Shown: positions 19,001 through 27,396 of the stretch, one piece after another | Numbering within the stretch: position 1 is the first letter of the stretch | Layout of the letters: each line of letters starts with the position of its first letter | Assembly (NCBI GenBank): GCA_030054735.1 | Contig: JASGVX010000037.1 | Location: 1 to 60,189 of the forward strand | Origin: Methanobacteriota archaeon | Lineage (GTDB): Archaea; Halobacteriota; Methanosarcinia; Methanosarcinales; Methanosarcinaceae | DNA length: 60,189 nucleotides | Direction of reading: 5' to 3' | Notes under the pieces: model-generated | Told to the model about the DNA's origin: nothing | What the model saw: only the letters and a program-made list of their open reading frames with translations | Database searches by the model: none | Made by a program: the position numbers and the translations under genes

Positions 19001-21549
19001 TGATGGAGCATGTTTTCTGCATAGTTTCCCTCAAAAGCAGGGATCATATCCTCAGGTTCTATTTTTCCGGCTTCTATGTCCTCAAGCATAGGAAAAGCGA
19101 GCGTTTCAAGGCAGACCTGCCTGTATCCCAGGTACTGGCTCCACAATACAAGGGAAGAAGTCTCATCTTTCCATTTAGTCAGACGCGTTTTTAACTGGCT
19201 GAGCTTTACAGCTTCAATATCGCCGAAGATTTTCCCATAATCTGCCCCTATGAGAGTGCCGAATTTTTCAAGGGAGAGGGTAAAAGCTTCTTTTGCTGAC
19301 AGGACGTCGTTTACTGCAGATTCAATGGATACCGGGTCAACTCCGCTTCCAAGCAGCCTGACCGCCATCTCAGTTAAAAAACCATCTTTAATATTTCTCC
19401 GGAAAGGAACTATCCATTTACAATAGTCTTCCAGAAGGGCAGAGTCGCTCTCAAATCCTTTCCAATATTCCAGGAAGAATTTTTTTCCGCTTATTTCAGC
19501 TTCTTCAAGCTCAGTCCTGCGTGCCTTACATTCAGAAACACAGGCAAGGTCAAGAAGGATTCTGCTGTCTTTTGAGGGTGCTCCTGAGATATAACAGGCT
19601 GAAATCTCCTTTTTTAACTTTCTGTACCTGGAATTAAAAATACTGAGAAGTTTGCCAGATACGTCTTTAAATTCTGAGGCATCAAAATCGAAAATAGAAG
19701 GATGGAAAGTTTTGTCTACATAGGTTTTCAGGTCCCTGTACTGTCTGAGCTTTGATACAAGGGCTTCTGCTTCGGATATAAAATCCTCAGAGTCCCATTC
19801 ATCGTTCTGGAGCAGATTTTCAGGCAGGGGTTTTGCTTTGCCTACAAGTTTTGCAGCTTCAATTATGCCGGAAATATCCTTGAGTGTCTGAGGCTTTGTG
19901 CTTGCAGAGATATCGTTGAGGGTTTTTATTGCCTTTTCAAGCTTTTCAAAAGCAAAAGCGCATTCGTCTGCAGCAGCCCCGATCTCCCCCAGGTCGGAAG
20001 GCAGAACAAGTCCTGGCTCACAGCCGTACCAGATATTTTTCCGGACCGGACCGAGAGCGGGAAGTACCTGCCCCATTTTTTCCAGAATAGATTCAGCTTC
20101 TACCCAGGCTGCAGTTTCCCAGCTTGCAGGGTCCTGAAACTTAAACCTGGGCATTTTCAAGCCCTTTGATTCAAAATAAATCCTGTTATTTTCCTTTACT
20201 CCGTAAAGTGAAAATAGGCTTGGATAGATCTTTCCTGCAGGCTCCCTGAGTGTTTCTGCATACCCATCGAGCTCCTGTTTGAGTTTTTCAAGCTCATTTA
20301 GGTCTCTTTCAGCACTGATAGCAGGAGGTTCTTCCCGGTTAAGGGTTTTTTCCAGCTCTTCCAGTACGGCTTTTTTCCTCGTCTTGTGGCTGTGGACCTC
20401 AAGGCAGAGCTCTCCAAGTCCGGCATTGTCGAGCCTGCTCTTTACCATCTGAAGGGCAGCCATCTTTTCACTCACAAAGAGTACGCTTTTGCCCTGCACG
20501 AGCAGTTCTGCAATCGTGTTTGCAATGGTCTGTGACTTTCCTGTGCCTGGAGGCCCTTCCACAACAAGGTCTTTTCCTGCTTTAACATCTTCAATAACTG
20601 CTATCTGGGAAGAGTCTGCATCCATTATATGGTATGTATCTTTTGCCGACAGCTTAAGGTCGACTTCCTCTTCCTTGAATCCCTGGACCTCACATTCAGG
20701 CTCTTTGGGGTTGAAGACTTTCTGTATAAGGGGGTGCTCTGCAGGAGGCATGTCCTCAGGCCAGGTTGCAGGGTCCAGGTCTTTATACATTACGAATTTT
20801 CGGAAGTTGAAAAGGTCCAGACAGACATCCGGAATGACCTCCCATTCAGTTTTTTCGTGAGTCGCCGCAAGCACTGCCCTGAAGTATTCCTCTATCCCGG
20901 AAGCATCTTCAGGCATCTCAAATTCTGGAATATCTATCCCGAACTCTTTCATCTTCGCCTGAAGAGTAATAGAAGTGAAAACCTCGTCTCCTGTCCACTG
21001 GATTCCGAAATTTCTGCCTTTTCCTATCCTTTTGAGTTCAACTGGGACCAGGACAAGTGGGGCCCTCAGGTTCTTTGCCGAAGATTTCGTTTCACTCCAC
21101 TGCAAGAAGCCCATTGCAAGATAAAGCACAGGATAGCCCTGCTCTTCAAAAATAGAATTTGCCTGGTTGTAAACGTAAAAAAGCTTCCTGTCAAGAGTCT
21201 CATTGTCATCCGGAGTTTCAAGAACGGTATCGGAGCGGGAATTCTGGTTTTTATTCTTTTCTTCGGAAGTAAGGATTTTTCCTATTACTTTTAGAAGCCT
21301 GTTCCCATTTTCCGCAGCGTCGTCTTCCACGCTTTCAGCTTTTTTGCCTCTTTTGGGCCTGGTTTTTGTTGCCCTGAATTTCATCGACTTTTCCTGAAGA
21401 ACAAAAAGGTCATAGACCTCCTCCGGAGTTCTGTCCGTGATTGAAATTGTCCTTCTCGGGGAAGGGCGGTAATTAAGAAAGTTATTTCGAAGGGATAAAT
21501 CAAGCAAATTCTGCCTTAGTGTTTCCAGTTCCTTAACTACATCTACCAT
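16021..21549 (-). CDS. DUF4011 / SF1 helicase / nuclease-like / DUF3320 protein
   Basis: The 1842-residue protein has a DUF4011 N-terminus (LETLRQNLLDLSLRNNFLNY). The helicase Walker A is GPPGTGKSQTIAN at about residue 333, and the Walker B region is DVIIFDEASQVRPEDA at about 965, followed by MGDSKQLPPT and a UvrD/Upf1-like C-terminal core with VLITRAREKCVVF. Residues about 1260-1345 (GYRLDLAV...VLGIECDGVDYHSSPVARDRDR) resemble a Vsr/DUF559-type endonuclease domain. An acidic, disordered stretch of about 250 residues precedes a C-terminal DUF3320 domain. Proteins of this architecture (COG1112-related) often occur in genome-defence islands. The ATG at 21549 is preferred to a TTG at 21570. No partner modification gene is seen nearby. 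Confidence 0.85.
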   Translation of the reverse strand: MVDVVKELETLRQNLLDLSLRNNFLNYRPSPRRTISITDRTPEEVYDLFVLQEKSMKFRATKTRPKRGKKAESVEDDAAENGNRLLKVIGKILTSEEKNKNQNSRSDTVLETPDDNETLDRKLFYVYNQANSIFEEQGYPVLYLAMGFLQWSETKSSAKNLRAPLVLVPVELKRIGKGRNFGIQWTGDEVFTSITLQAKMKEFGIDIPEFEMPEDASGIEEYFRAVLAATHEKTEWEVIPDVCLDLFNFRKFVMYKDLDPATWPEDMPPAEHPLIQKVFNPKEPECEVQGFKEEEVDLKLSAKDTYHIMDADSSQIAVIEDVKAGKDLVVEGPPGTGKSQTIANTIAELLVQGKSVLFVSEKMAALQMVKSRLDNAGLGELCLEVHSHKTRKKAVLEELEKTLNREEPPAISAERDLNELEKLKQELDGYAETLREPAGKIYPSLFSLYGVKENNRIYFESKGLKMPRFKFQDPASWETAAWVEAESILEKMGQVLPALGPVRKNIWYGCEPGLVLPSDLGEIGAAADECAFAFEKLEKAIKTLNDISASTKPQTLKDISGIIEAAKLVGKAKPLPENLLQNDEWDSEDFISEAEALVSKLRQYRDLKTYVDKTFHPSIFDFDASEFKDVSGKLLSIFNSRYRKLKKEISACYISGAPSKDSRILLDLACVSECKARRTELEEAEISGKKFFLEYWKGFESDSALLEDYCKWIVPFRRNIKDGFLTEMAVRLLGSGVDPVSIESAVNDVLSAKEAFTLSLEKFGTLIGADYGKIFGDIEAVKLSQLKTRLTKWKDETSSLVLWSQYLGYRQVCLETLAFPMLEDIEAGKIEPEDMIPAFEGNYAENMLHQAFREKPELSSFIRELHEGKISKFIELDKKVLLENRQRIVSTAYQDSPKLTSGASRASEAGILLNEFNRKRGHMPIRTLMKKAGGLIQKIKPCFLMSPLSIAQYLDPRSTRFDVIIFDEASQVRPEDAVGALLRGKQVVVMGDSKQLPPTNFFDIILDSHETEPDDYTPAGDMESILNVCKRGFPVKTLRWHYRSRHESLIAISNQEFYDNRLYVYPSPMQKDESLGLKCVHLPDAAYDRGRTGANRIEARAVARAVFEHFQKYPGKSLGVGTFNIKQQEAIQEEIEALLKVNPGVELNSGNERGEHFFVKNLETIQGDERDVILLSVGYGFDKNRKLSLNFGPLNREGGERRLNVLITRAREKCVVFSNFTSRDLPLDENSSFGLKALKVFLEFAESGTLPQSCGRQDLDSPFEEAVADFLTENGCMVHRQIGCAGYRLDLAVPDPLQPGRYVLGIECDGVDYHSSPVARDRDRLRQQVLEGLGWNIYRVWSTDWYLHPKECRKKLLEAVKAAVEQAKQQAKSEPEPEVVSIKEPSEWAKSSKAYEINAGPAASLILPEGDSSTEPEVKPFETATPMKTSSGPDILSEKILGNSSGRNIQVVSSSKQKGFSNVLFGATDGEEVEEAYEEEYDEEEKDIEEYEAGDEEPYLSIFSGQEEGLSTSSGGDFLPEMALKAESMERLADENSRNRPARRAKQTKLLKFNVDPRSGSETDIEKESNPVPEPEPEKMNFFQAYPEIDFSAGPEKKKGRRINEFAYIYGSGGYFEPEDPEDDDHPDLGYEPEVKPETENVSDVQNGVKSGSGKGKSLEALVPLYRVCPSSGLPQSADLSEISDSQLEEAIVRIVDFEGPIHSEEILQRIKTHAGIPRMLSKIKQRILDSIASSESLGKIQVRGDFCWPLSGPEDLLRRRDAESYPKIEWICDEEINEAVRFVLSNQYSTPMEDLIIQASRVLGIRTTRKNAWDRIEKLIQSGIENNELTRTPNEMIYFVE

Positions 21550-21570
21550 AAAATACCAGGCCCTGTTCAA

Positions 21571-22135
21571 ACAATTTATAAAATATATTATGATACAGAG
21601 GAGAATACAGGATAGTTACCAATAAATTTTGCTATAGCATACAAGAAATAAAGCTTTAAATCGGGCATGAATTCTCTCGAAACATAAAAGAGCCCTCTAA
21701 ACAACTCTTTTAATTATGAAAGAAAATTACTCAGTAAATTTATGATTGTTAAATATTGATGAGAGTGTATAAAACATTTTACCAAACATCTGCAATTTTA
21801 TTTATATTTCTATTTGCTCTACCCTATTGCTCAGCATTATGTACTCCTCTGAAAAAGAACTATGTAAGTAGTGTAAGTGGGTGTATATTAGCTGTTTGAA
21901 ATCTCATGCGCAATCAAGAAAATACATTTGAATTTATTCATCTGTTATTAAATTTGTTTCTAGCCCCTTATTAACCGATCGTATTATTCAATAATCTCTG
22001 AAGATAGAATACTCAAATAATTTATTTTTCTCTTCTACGCCTGCTTGTACTCATATTTTTCTCTCGGAAAGCGAGTTTAAATCAATATAATACAAATATA
22101 GAACACCCGCCCGCTTGTCTGGCATCTCTACCCGG
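21571..22135. other. Gene-free AT-rich spacer
   Basis: This is the divergent/tandem gap behind the helicase gene. No repeat shared with the rest of the window and no ORF with a credible start was seen. Confidence 0.5.
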
Positions 22136-22175
22136 AAAATCTTCGATTTTCTGTGATCCCGAATTGCAATTCGGG
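22136..22175 (-). terminator. Two adjacent hairpins downstream of the EamA gene
   Basis: GAAAATC-TTC-GATTTTC is followed within a few bases by the perfect 18-bp palindrome CCCGAATTGCAATTCGGG at 22158-22175. They lie directly after the stop codon of the minus-strand transporter gene, so they probably form its transcript end. Confidence 0.6.
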
Positions 22176-22179
22176 TGTT

Positions 22180-23073
22180 TTAGCTTTCCGTTTTTCTTTC
22201 ATCCTCAAGGCTCATAAGAAGAGAACTCGCAAGAATAAGGACGCAGCCCAGTAAGGTGCTCCTGGAAACCGGCTCGTTTAAGATTAAATAAGCAAAGAAA
22301 ATCGCACTAACAGGCTCAAGGAGAGAGATTATGCTTGCGTTCTGGGCTTTCACATGCTCAAGTCCTGTGAAATAAAGAATTGAGCCGATGGAGGTTATCA
22401 CTACTCCTAAAAAGAGAAGGACAGGCAGGTTCTCAAGCAGAGCTGCGGAAGATACCTTCGTCATCAAAGGCAGGAGAATTATGAGAGTCACGCCGGTTGA
22501 GAGAAAAATCTGTTCAAGGCCTGAATATTCATCCCTTAGATAGCGTGAGGTTATAATTATACAGGCGTAAAAAAAGCCTGAAAAAAGACCCATCAGCACC
22601 CCGAAAAAATACCCGGAACCAGTTTCTGCCCTGCCGGAAAAAATATTTTCGGGCCCTACGACCACCACTACCCCTAGAAGAGAGAGTAGAAGGGCGGCAA
22701 GGTTTTTTGTGCTGATTTTTTCTTTAAGGATAACAGGAGCTATCAGCAGGACATAGAGAGGAGCCGTATAGAGTAAAAGCACTGCCATAGAGACCCCTGT
22801 AAAACTCACTGCCGTGTAATTAGAGATCATAACTCCGGCATGCCAGGCTCCAAGCAGCAGCAGAGCTTTTCTCTTTCCTCGAAGTCTTATTTCTGAGAGT
22901 TTTCCTCTGGCTGCCAGATAAATGGCAAGAGCCAGAAAACCAAGAAGAAGCTGGCAAAAAACAACTGGGCCGGTATCCATGTCTTTTATGAACAGGAAAA
23001 AGATACCTGCAAACCCGTAGATAACGGATGCAGCAATAACCTGAGCATTTGCTTTTATGTACCTGGACTCCAT
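22180..23073 (-). CDS. EamA family (DMT) transporter
   Basis: The protein of about 297 residues has ten hydrophobic helices arranged as two EamA halves (AASVIYGFAGIFFLFIKD and later the second half from GYFFGVLMGLFSGFFYACIIITSRY). The conserved end ISLLEPVSAIFFAYLILNEPVS is typical of the family. Members are drug/metabolite exporters; the substrate cannot be read from sequence. The ATG at 23073 or the GTG at 23079 could start it; neither has a strong ribosome-binding site. Monocistronic. Confidence 0.9.
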   Translation of the reverse strand: MESRYIKANAQVIAASVIYGFAGIFFLFIKDMDTGPVVFCQLLLGFLALAIYLAARGKLSEIRLRGKRKALLLLGAWHAGVMISNYTAVSFTGVSMAVLLLYTAPLYVLLIAPVILKEKISTKNLAALLLSLLGVVVVVGPENIFSGRAETGSGYFFGVLMGLFSGFFYACIIITSRYLRDEYSGLEQIFLSTGVTLIILLPLMTKVSSAALLENLPVLLFLGVVITSIGSILYFTGLEHVKAQNASIISLLEPVSAIFFAYLILNEPVSRSTLLGCVLILASSLLMSLEDERKTES

Positions 23074-23079
23074 GACCAC

Positions 23080-23380
23080 TGCAAATAAGGGTTTCTTTTA
23101 AATAATACTTTCTGGAGTTTGGTAAAAGGATAGATGGAAATCAGGATGGAAGTACGCTTTAAACGATAGGAACCCTCAGAATTCTTTCTTTTTCTTCGAT
23201 TTCAGAAAAAGATAGCATGAAAAAATGTGAAAAAATGAAGGACATCTGCGGAAAGCCGGAAGTAATGCAGGGTTTTTGATCAAACCTGGGCATCTTTACC
23301 TTATCTGTAAGATTTAAAACCTTTCTTTCTTCACATTTTTGATTATTCTTCCCCCTACCTTTTTCTAACTCGCAGGTCCT
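23080..23380. other. Spacer, nothing recognised
   Basis: About 300 bases separate the EamA and tatC genes, which are on the same strand. T-rich stretches near 23330-23370 could terminate the tatC transcript. Confidence 0.4.
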
Positions 23381-24142
23381 TTATGATAAAGAAGAGTCAG
23401 GCTTTGAAGCCTTATTTTTCACTCCAATCATCCTTACAATTAACATGCTAATCTCAAAAAAGACTACCATAGGCACGGCAACCATTATCTGGCTGAAGAC
23501 ATCTGCCCCAGGAGTTACAGCAGCTGCAATAACCATGACAAGGACATATATATGCCTGCGGTAGGTCACAAGAGTACTGTATTTTACAAACCCGTTTCGT
23601 GTCAGGAAAGTAAGCACTATCGGGAGTTCAAAGACCAGGCCGAAGATAGCTGTTGTTGTTGCTATAAATGAGATGAACTTGAATATTGAATAAGTTGCAG
23701 TCACTCCTGAAATATCTGCATCCATATAAAGGAATTTAAGAAGGAGGGGCAGCATGAGGAAGTAAGAATACGCAACCCCAATGGCAAACATTAATACAGC
23801 CGCTATGATCAGGAAAAAAAACTGGCCTTTTCCAATAGATAGAGGAATTTTAATTGAATACTTTCTTGAAATAGCCCGATAAGTATAGAATGCAATAATA
23901 GGCAGGGTAAATAGCAGCCCTATTATGATAGATAGCTTAAGCTTAAGCATCATCACTTCCAGGGGAGATACATAAACCAGTTTTGCACCTTCCGGCAGGA
24001 GGTCGGTTTTCATTCTATCGATCAGGGGACCGGTAAACTGAAAGGACACGATTATGCCTGTGAGAAGAACTGCGGCTATCACAAGCAGTTTATTTCTCAG
24101 GGTCACCAGGATTGCACTTAAATTTTCAATAGCTTCTGACAT
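23381..24142 (-). CDS. tatC: Twin-arginine translocase subunit TatC (first paralogue)
   Basis: The 253-residue protein has six membrane helices and is part of the Tat receptor for folded proteins with twin-arginine signals. It keeps the C-terminal half signatures VFELPIVLTFLTRNG (the E170 position of E. coli TatC) and TPGADVFSQIMVAVP. The N-terminal signature HLxELRxRL is here ILVTLRNKL, so the E15 glutamate is missing. The LYxHERR motif with E103 is also absent (RKYSIKIPL). The gene is divergent from the second tatC at 24698, which has the opposite pattern of conservation. Confidence 0.9.
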   Translation of the reverse strand: MSEAIENLSAILVTLRNKLLVIAAVLLTGIIVSFQFTGPLIDRMKTDLLPEGAKLVYVSPLEVMMLKLKLSIIIGLLFTLPIIAFYTYRAISRKYSIKIPLSIGKGQFFFLIIAAVLMFAIGVAYSYFLMLPLLLKFLYMDADISGVTATYSIFKFISFIATTTAIFGLVFELPIVLTFLTRNGFVKYSTLVTYRRHIYVLVMVIAAAVTPGADVFSQIMVAVPMVVFFEISMLIVRMIGVKNKASKPDSSLS

Positions 24143-24628
24143 AGAGAGTACCTATCCGGAAAAGCAAAAAGAAATTCAAATCTTACTACATAGAACCTTT
24201 ACCCATTTCATGGATTATATCATCAACTTTCCTTTTCCTATTTTTGTTTTTTCCTTTCGGTTTTATCCAGTTTTTTTTCAATGAAATCTTTTCTATTTTT
24301 TCAGGAATTGCCACTTATTCAAGAATTGCCACTTATTCAGGAAATTAGTGTAAACAATAATTCCTCTTACATTTCCTGACCGATTATACTGGATTATTTA
24401 ATGTTCGAATTATTATATAATATATAAATTATTATATTGTCGGAACCATACTATAATGATTTAAATACTATAAATATTCAGGTATGTAACTACAGGTATT
24501 ATACATTTATTTCGATATGTACTTTAAGAGAGAATACAGAAGATTGTAAGATATCTGCAAGGAATACCTGCAAAAGCGCTTCCAGGTTAAGAGCGAATAA
24601 TATATTTAAATATTAATATATTTAGGTA
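24143..24628. other. Divergent promoter region of the two tatC genes
   Basis: This AT-rich region contains several TATA-like tracts, including TATATAAATTATTATA near 24417. It should hold promoters for both tatC genes. Confidence 0.5.
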
Positions 24629-24629
24629 C

Positions 24630-24688
24630 GTGTAAGTAAGCTAAGTGTAAGTAAGCTAAGTGTAAGTAAAGTATGTGTAAGTAAGAGC
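24630..24688 (+). repeat. 15-bp tandem repeat upstream of tatC
   Basis: GTGTAAGTAAGCTAA occurs about four times, with decay in the last units, ending only about ten bases before the tatC start at 24698. It lies where the leader and ribosome-binding site should be. Confidence 0.75.
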
Positions 24689-24697
24689 GTAAATACA

Positions 24698-25474
24698 ATG
24701 GACTCACAGCAAACAGGCAATGTTAACCCCTCCACAGATGCATCCGGGAAGAATTCATACGCAACCGGTGTCCCGGGAGATTTTGAAGAACCCGTTATGG
24801 CCCACCTCTTCGAGCTCAGGAACCGGTTAGCTATCGTATTAATCTGGCTCTTTATAGGAATATTTATTTCGTTTCCATTTTCGGCTAGAGGAATGCTGTT
24901 TATCTTGAGAGAGTTCGTAGGTCCCGGCTTTATCATGTCATCATATACTCCACTTGAATGGACCTTTGCCCGCCTTAAACTCTGCCTGGTATTTTCCCTT
25001 GCAATCTCAATTCCCTTGTTCTTTTACCAGCTTTACAGGTTTGCAGCCAAGGGGCTTTATCCGCATGAAAGAAGCTTCTTCCTCAAAGTCATCCCTGCGT
25101 CTTTCCTGCTTTTCATCCTTGGGACTGCAATAGGCTACTTCCTTGTCCTGCCTGTGATGTTCAAATATATTCTCTTCTATTCGGGTGATGTGGCTACAGC
25201 ACAGCTTTCAGTCCATAATACTCTCTCAGCCGTGACCACAATCCTGGCAGGTTTTGGAGTTGTATTCCAGCTCCCCCTACTCGTGGTCTTTGCAGTGAAA
25301 ATGGGACTTGTACAGTACCAGACCCTCAAAAAACAAAGAATTCTTATCTACAGTGCAATTCTGGCTTTCTCCCTTTTCCTTTCCCCGGACCCTACTTTCA
25401 TTGCCCAGATTCTTGTGGCGGTCTTGCTGGCAGTCCTATTTGAGTTCAGCTTGCTGCTGATCAGGCTATTTTAA
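24698..25474 (+). CDS. tatC: Twin-arginine translocase subunit TatC (second paralogue)
   Basis: The 258-residue protein has an N-terminal hydrophilic extension of about 30 residues and six membrane helices. It keeps HLFELRNRL (E15 position) and GLYPHERSFF (E103 position), the two glutamates implicated in twin-arginine signal recognition in E. coli. The third conserved glutamate is replaced: VFQLPLLVVF instead of FELP. The ending LLIRLF shows no C-terminal tail. It heads a plus-strand cluster with two tatA genes. Its defects complement those of the divergent tatC paralogue. Confidence 0.9.
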   Translation: MDSQQTGNVNPSTDASGKNSYATGVPGDFEEPVMAHLFELRNRLAIVLIWLFIGIFISFPFSARGMLFILREFVGPGFIMSSYTPLEWTFARLKLCLVFSLAISIPLFFYQLYRFAAKGLYPHERSFFLKVIPASFLLFILGTAIGYFLVLPVMFKYILFYSGDVATAQLSVHNTLSAVTTILAGFGVVFQLPLLVVFAVKMGLVQYQTLKKQRILIYSAILAFSLFLSPDPTFIAQILVAVLLAVLFEFSLLLIRLF

Positions 25475-25654
25475 GAACAAATCAGTGGTTTGGTGGAATA
25501 GATTATATCGAAAGAACTATACTCTAAAGAACTATCATGTAAAGAACTAAAGAAATATCAAAAGAACCTTCTTTTTTAAAAAATTAAAAGGGAAGACCTG
25601 TCCACAAACTGTTTTAAAAGAATTTTTATATTTGGTTGCCAATAGTAACCATCA

Positions 25655-26005
25655 ATGATAGGTCCTAACGAACTGCTGGTGATCACAATTGCTGCCCTCT
25701 TTCTCTTTGGGCCTCAGAAACTTCCGGAGCTAGCGCGGTCTTTAGGAAGCGCAATTGGAGAATTTAAAAAAGCCCAGCGCGCCGCTGAGCTGGATCTAAC
25801 TGAATTTGATGCATACACCCGAAAGTCTGGAAATAATGCCAGGGAAAAAGAGGAAGGTAAGGAGAATCTTGAAGTTAGCCCCACAGAAGACGGGAAAGAA
25901 ATAAAAGATAGTGAAAATAACAATAAGGAAGCAAAACCCAATCCTCTTAGTGCACTGGAATGCAGTTCCTCTCTTCCATCCCAGGGAAAAACTCCTGAAA
26001 ATTAA
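25655..26005 (+). CDS. tatA: Sec-independent translocase protein TatA (first)
   Basis: The 116-residue protein has the TatA/E pattern: one N-terminal membrane helix (NELLVITIAALFLFG), the hinge FGPQKLPELARSLG, an amphipathic helix (GEFKKAQRAAELDLTEF), and a charged, poorly conserved tail. It oligomerises to form the translocation path. It lies 180 bases after tatC. No twin-arginine or other signal is present. Confidence 0.92.
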   Translation: MIGPNELLVITIAALFLFGPQKLPELARSLGSAIGEFKKAQRAAELDLTEFDAYTRKSGNNAREKEEGKENLEVSPTEDGKEIKDSENNNKEAKPNPLSALECSSSLPSQGKTPEN

Positions 26006-26297
26006 AACACTGGAATGAAATAAAGAAAATAACAAAGGAAATAACTTTTGATCAGGTAAAAAGTAAAATAAAAATATTAAATAATATAAAATATTCCAGA
26101 TAATAATTTAAAATAAAAACTTTATATAATATGAAAAGACTTAGCCTAACTTAAAGAGATTCAGTTCAATTCACTTAGATATCCAGAAAATTTTACATTA
26201 CTTATATTTTACGTTAATTATATCTCACGTTACTTATATAAGTATTAACGTCTAAATTTTACATTATTACGGAAAACGAAAAGCTTGAGGTTCATCC

Positions 26298-26606
26298 ATG
26301 ACAATAGGCCCACAAGAACTTATAATTATTTTTGGAATAGCTGTACTTCTTTTTGGGGCAAGCAAACTTCCGGAACTGGCCCGATCCATGGGAAGCTCGG
26401 TGGGAGAATTCAAAAAAGCCCAGAAAGAATCCGAAAAGAGTCTTCGAGAATTTGAAAAATCATTAAATGATCCCATCCCAGACAAAACAAAGGTGCAGGA
26501 AACAGCTGAAAAACTCGGGATTAACATAAAAGGCAAAACCGACGACCAGCTTCTTGAAGAAATCCAGAAGAATGCCGAGAGGCCAAAAGAAGTTTCAGAA
26601 CCATGA
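26298..26606 (+). CDS. tatA: Sec-independent translocase protein TatA (second)
   Basis: The 102-residue TatA/E protein has helix IGPQELIIIFGIAVLLFG, hinge FGASKLPELARSMGSSVGEFKKA, then a Lys/Glu-rich tail. It shares most of its first 45 residues with the preceding TatA but not the tail, pointing to an old local duplication. The long AT-rich gap before it (292 bases with several TTATATAA tracts) suggests its own promoter. Confidence 0.92.
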   Translation: MTIGPQELIIIFGIAVLLFGASKLPELARSMGSSVGEFKKAQKESEKSLREFEKSLNDPIPDKTKVQETAEKLGINIKGKTDDQLLEEIQKNAERPKEVSEP

Positions 26607-26814
26607 AAAAGTCGGAAGTATAAGCTTTTCTTTTCACCTTATTTTTTGTTCTTTCTATTTTGCTGAAGTTTTTGTTCTTTAGAGTTTCATTTTTTTATAT
26701 ATGTTGAGATATTTTTTTATCGAAAAGATTTTTGAGACTCATTTTCTATAACTGTAGGCTATAAAATAGAAAAATCAACTTAGAGCTTTAAAAAGGAGGC
26801 CTTTTCTGGTAGAA

Positions 26815-27327
26815 ATGATCAGTGAAGTTGACAGAGACGATAATTTTCTTGGCCTGCGCGCCAGGGACGAGTTTTACTCGGGGAAGCACATCCACAGGGC
26901 TTCCCAGCTTATTCTTCTTGACCCGGAAAACAGGATACTCCTTCAGAAACGTTCACCTGGAAAATACTGGTTTCCGAACCGCTATACCTATTCAGTAAGC
27001 GGAACTGTTGCAGATGAGTCCTACGAAGCCTGTATTGCGCGGGAGATGCTTGAGGAATTAGGAATCTCAGTCCCTTTCGGGAGATTGTTTAAAATCCCCT
27101 GCATCCTGGAAAATAAAGGAGCCTACCATACGATATTTTTAGGCCGCTGTTCGGAAGAGACTGCAGACCTTATCCAGTATGACCCGGAAGAAGCTGTATC
27201 CATTGCGTGGGTGGAGCTCGAAGAACTGCACAGGGCTGTTAAAACCGAACCTGACAAATACACTCCTTCCCTGAGGGCTGGGATAATAAAAATCTTTGAA
27301 GAAGGACGCGAAAACTATCATTTATAA
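26815..27327 (+). CDS. Nudix hydrolase family protein
   Basis: The 170-residue protein carries a Nudix box at about residues 62-84 (SGTVADESYEACIAREMLEE). The spacing after the first Gly is one residue short of the textbook motif, while the REMLEELGI core is intact. The N-terminus (EVDRDDNFLGLRARDEFYSGKH) is the IPP-isomerase-like/YfcD type that acts on diphosphate-linked substrates. The exact substrate is unknown. GGAGG lies 15 bases before the ATG, which is long; no better in-frame start is visible. Confidence 0.85.
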   Translation: MISEVDRDDNFLGLRARDEFYSGKHIHRASQLILLDPENRILLQKRSPGKYWFPNRYTYSVSGTVADESYEACIAREMLEELGISVPFGRLFKIPCILENKGAYHTIFLGRCSEETADLIQYDPEEAVSIAWVELEELHRAVKTEPDKYTPSLRAGIIKIFEEGRENYHL

Positions 27328-27396
27328 ACACCAGAGGCGCAACATGCCATAAGCTCCTGGTTTTATCTGTTGCGCACTGCTTCGCATAAATACCTT

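Noticed and set aside
16021-21549. Long open frames opposite the helicase gene
   Set aside because: They are antisense shadows of a gene with clear helicase motifs in the chosen frame.
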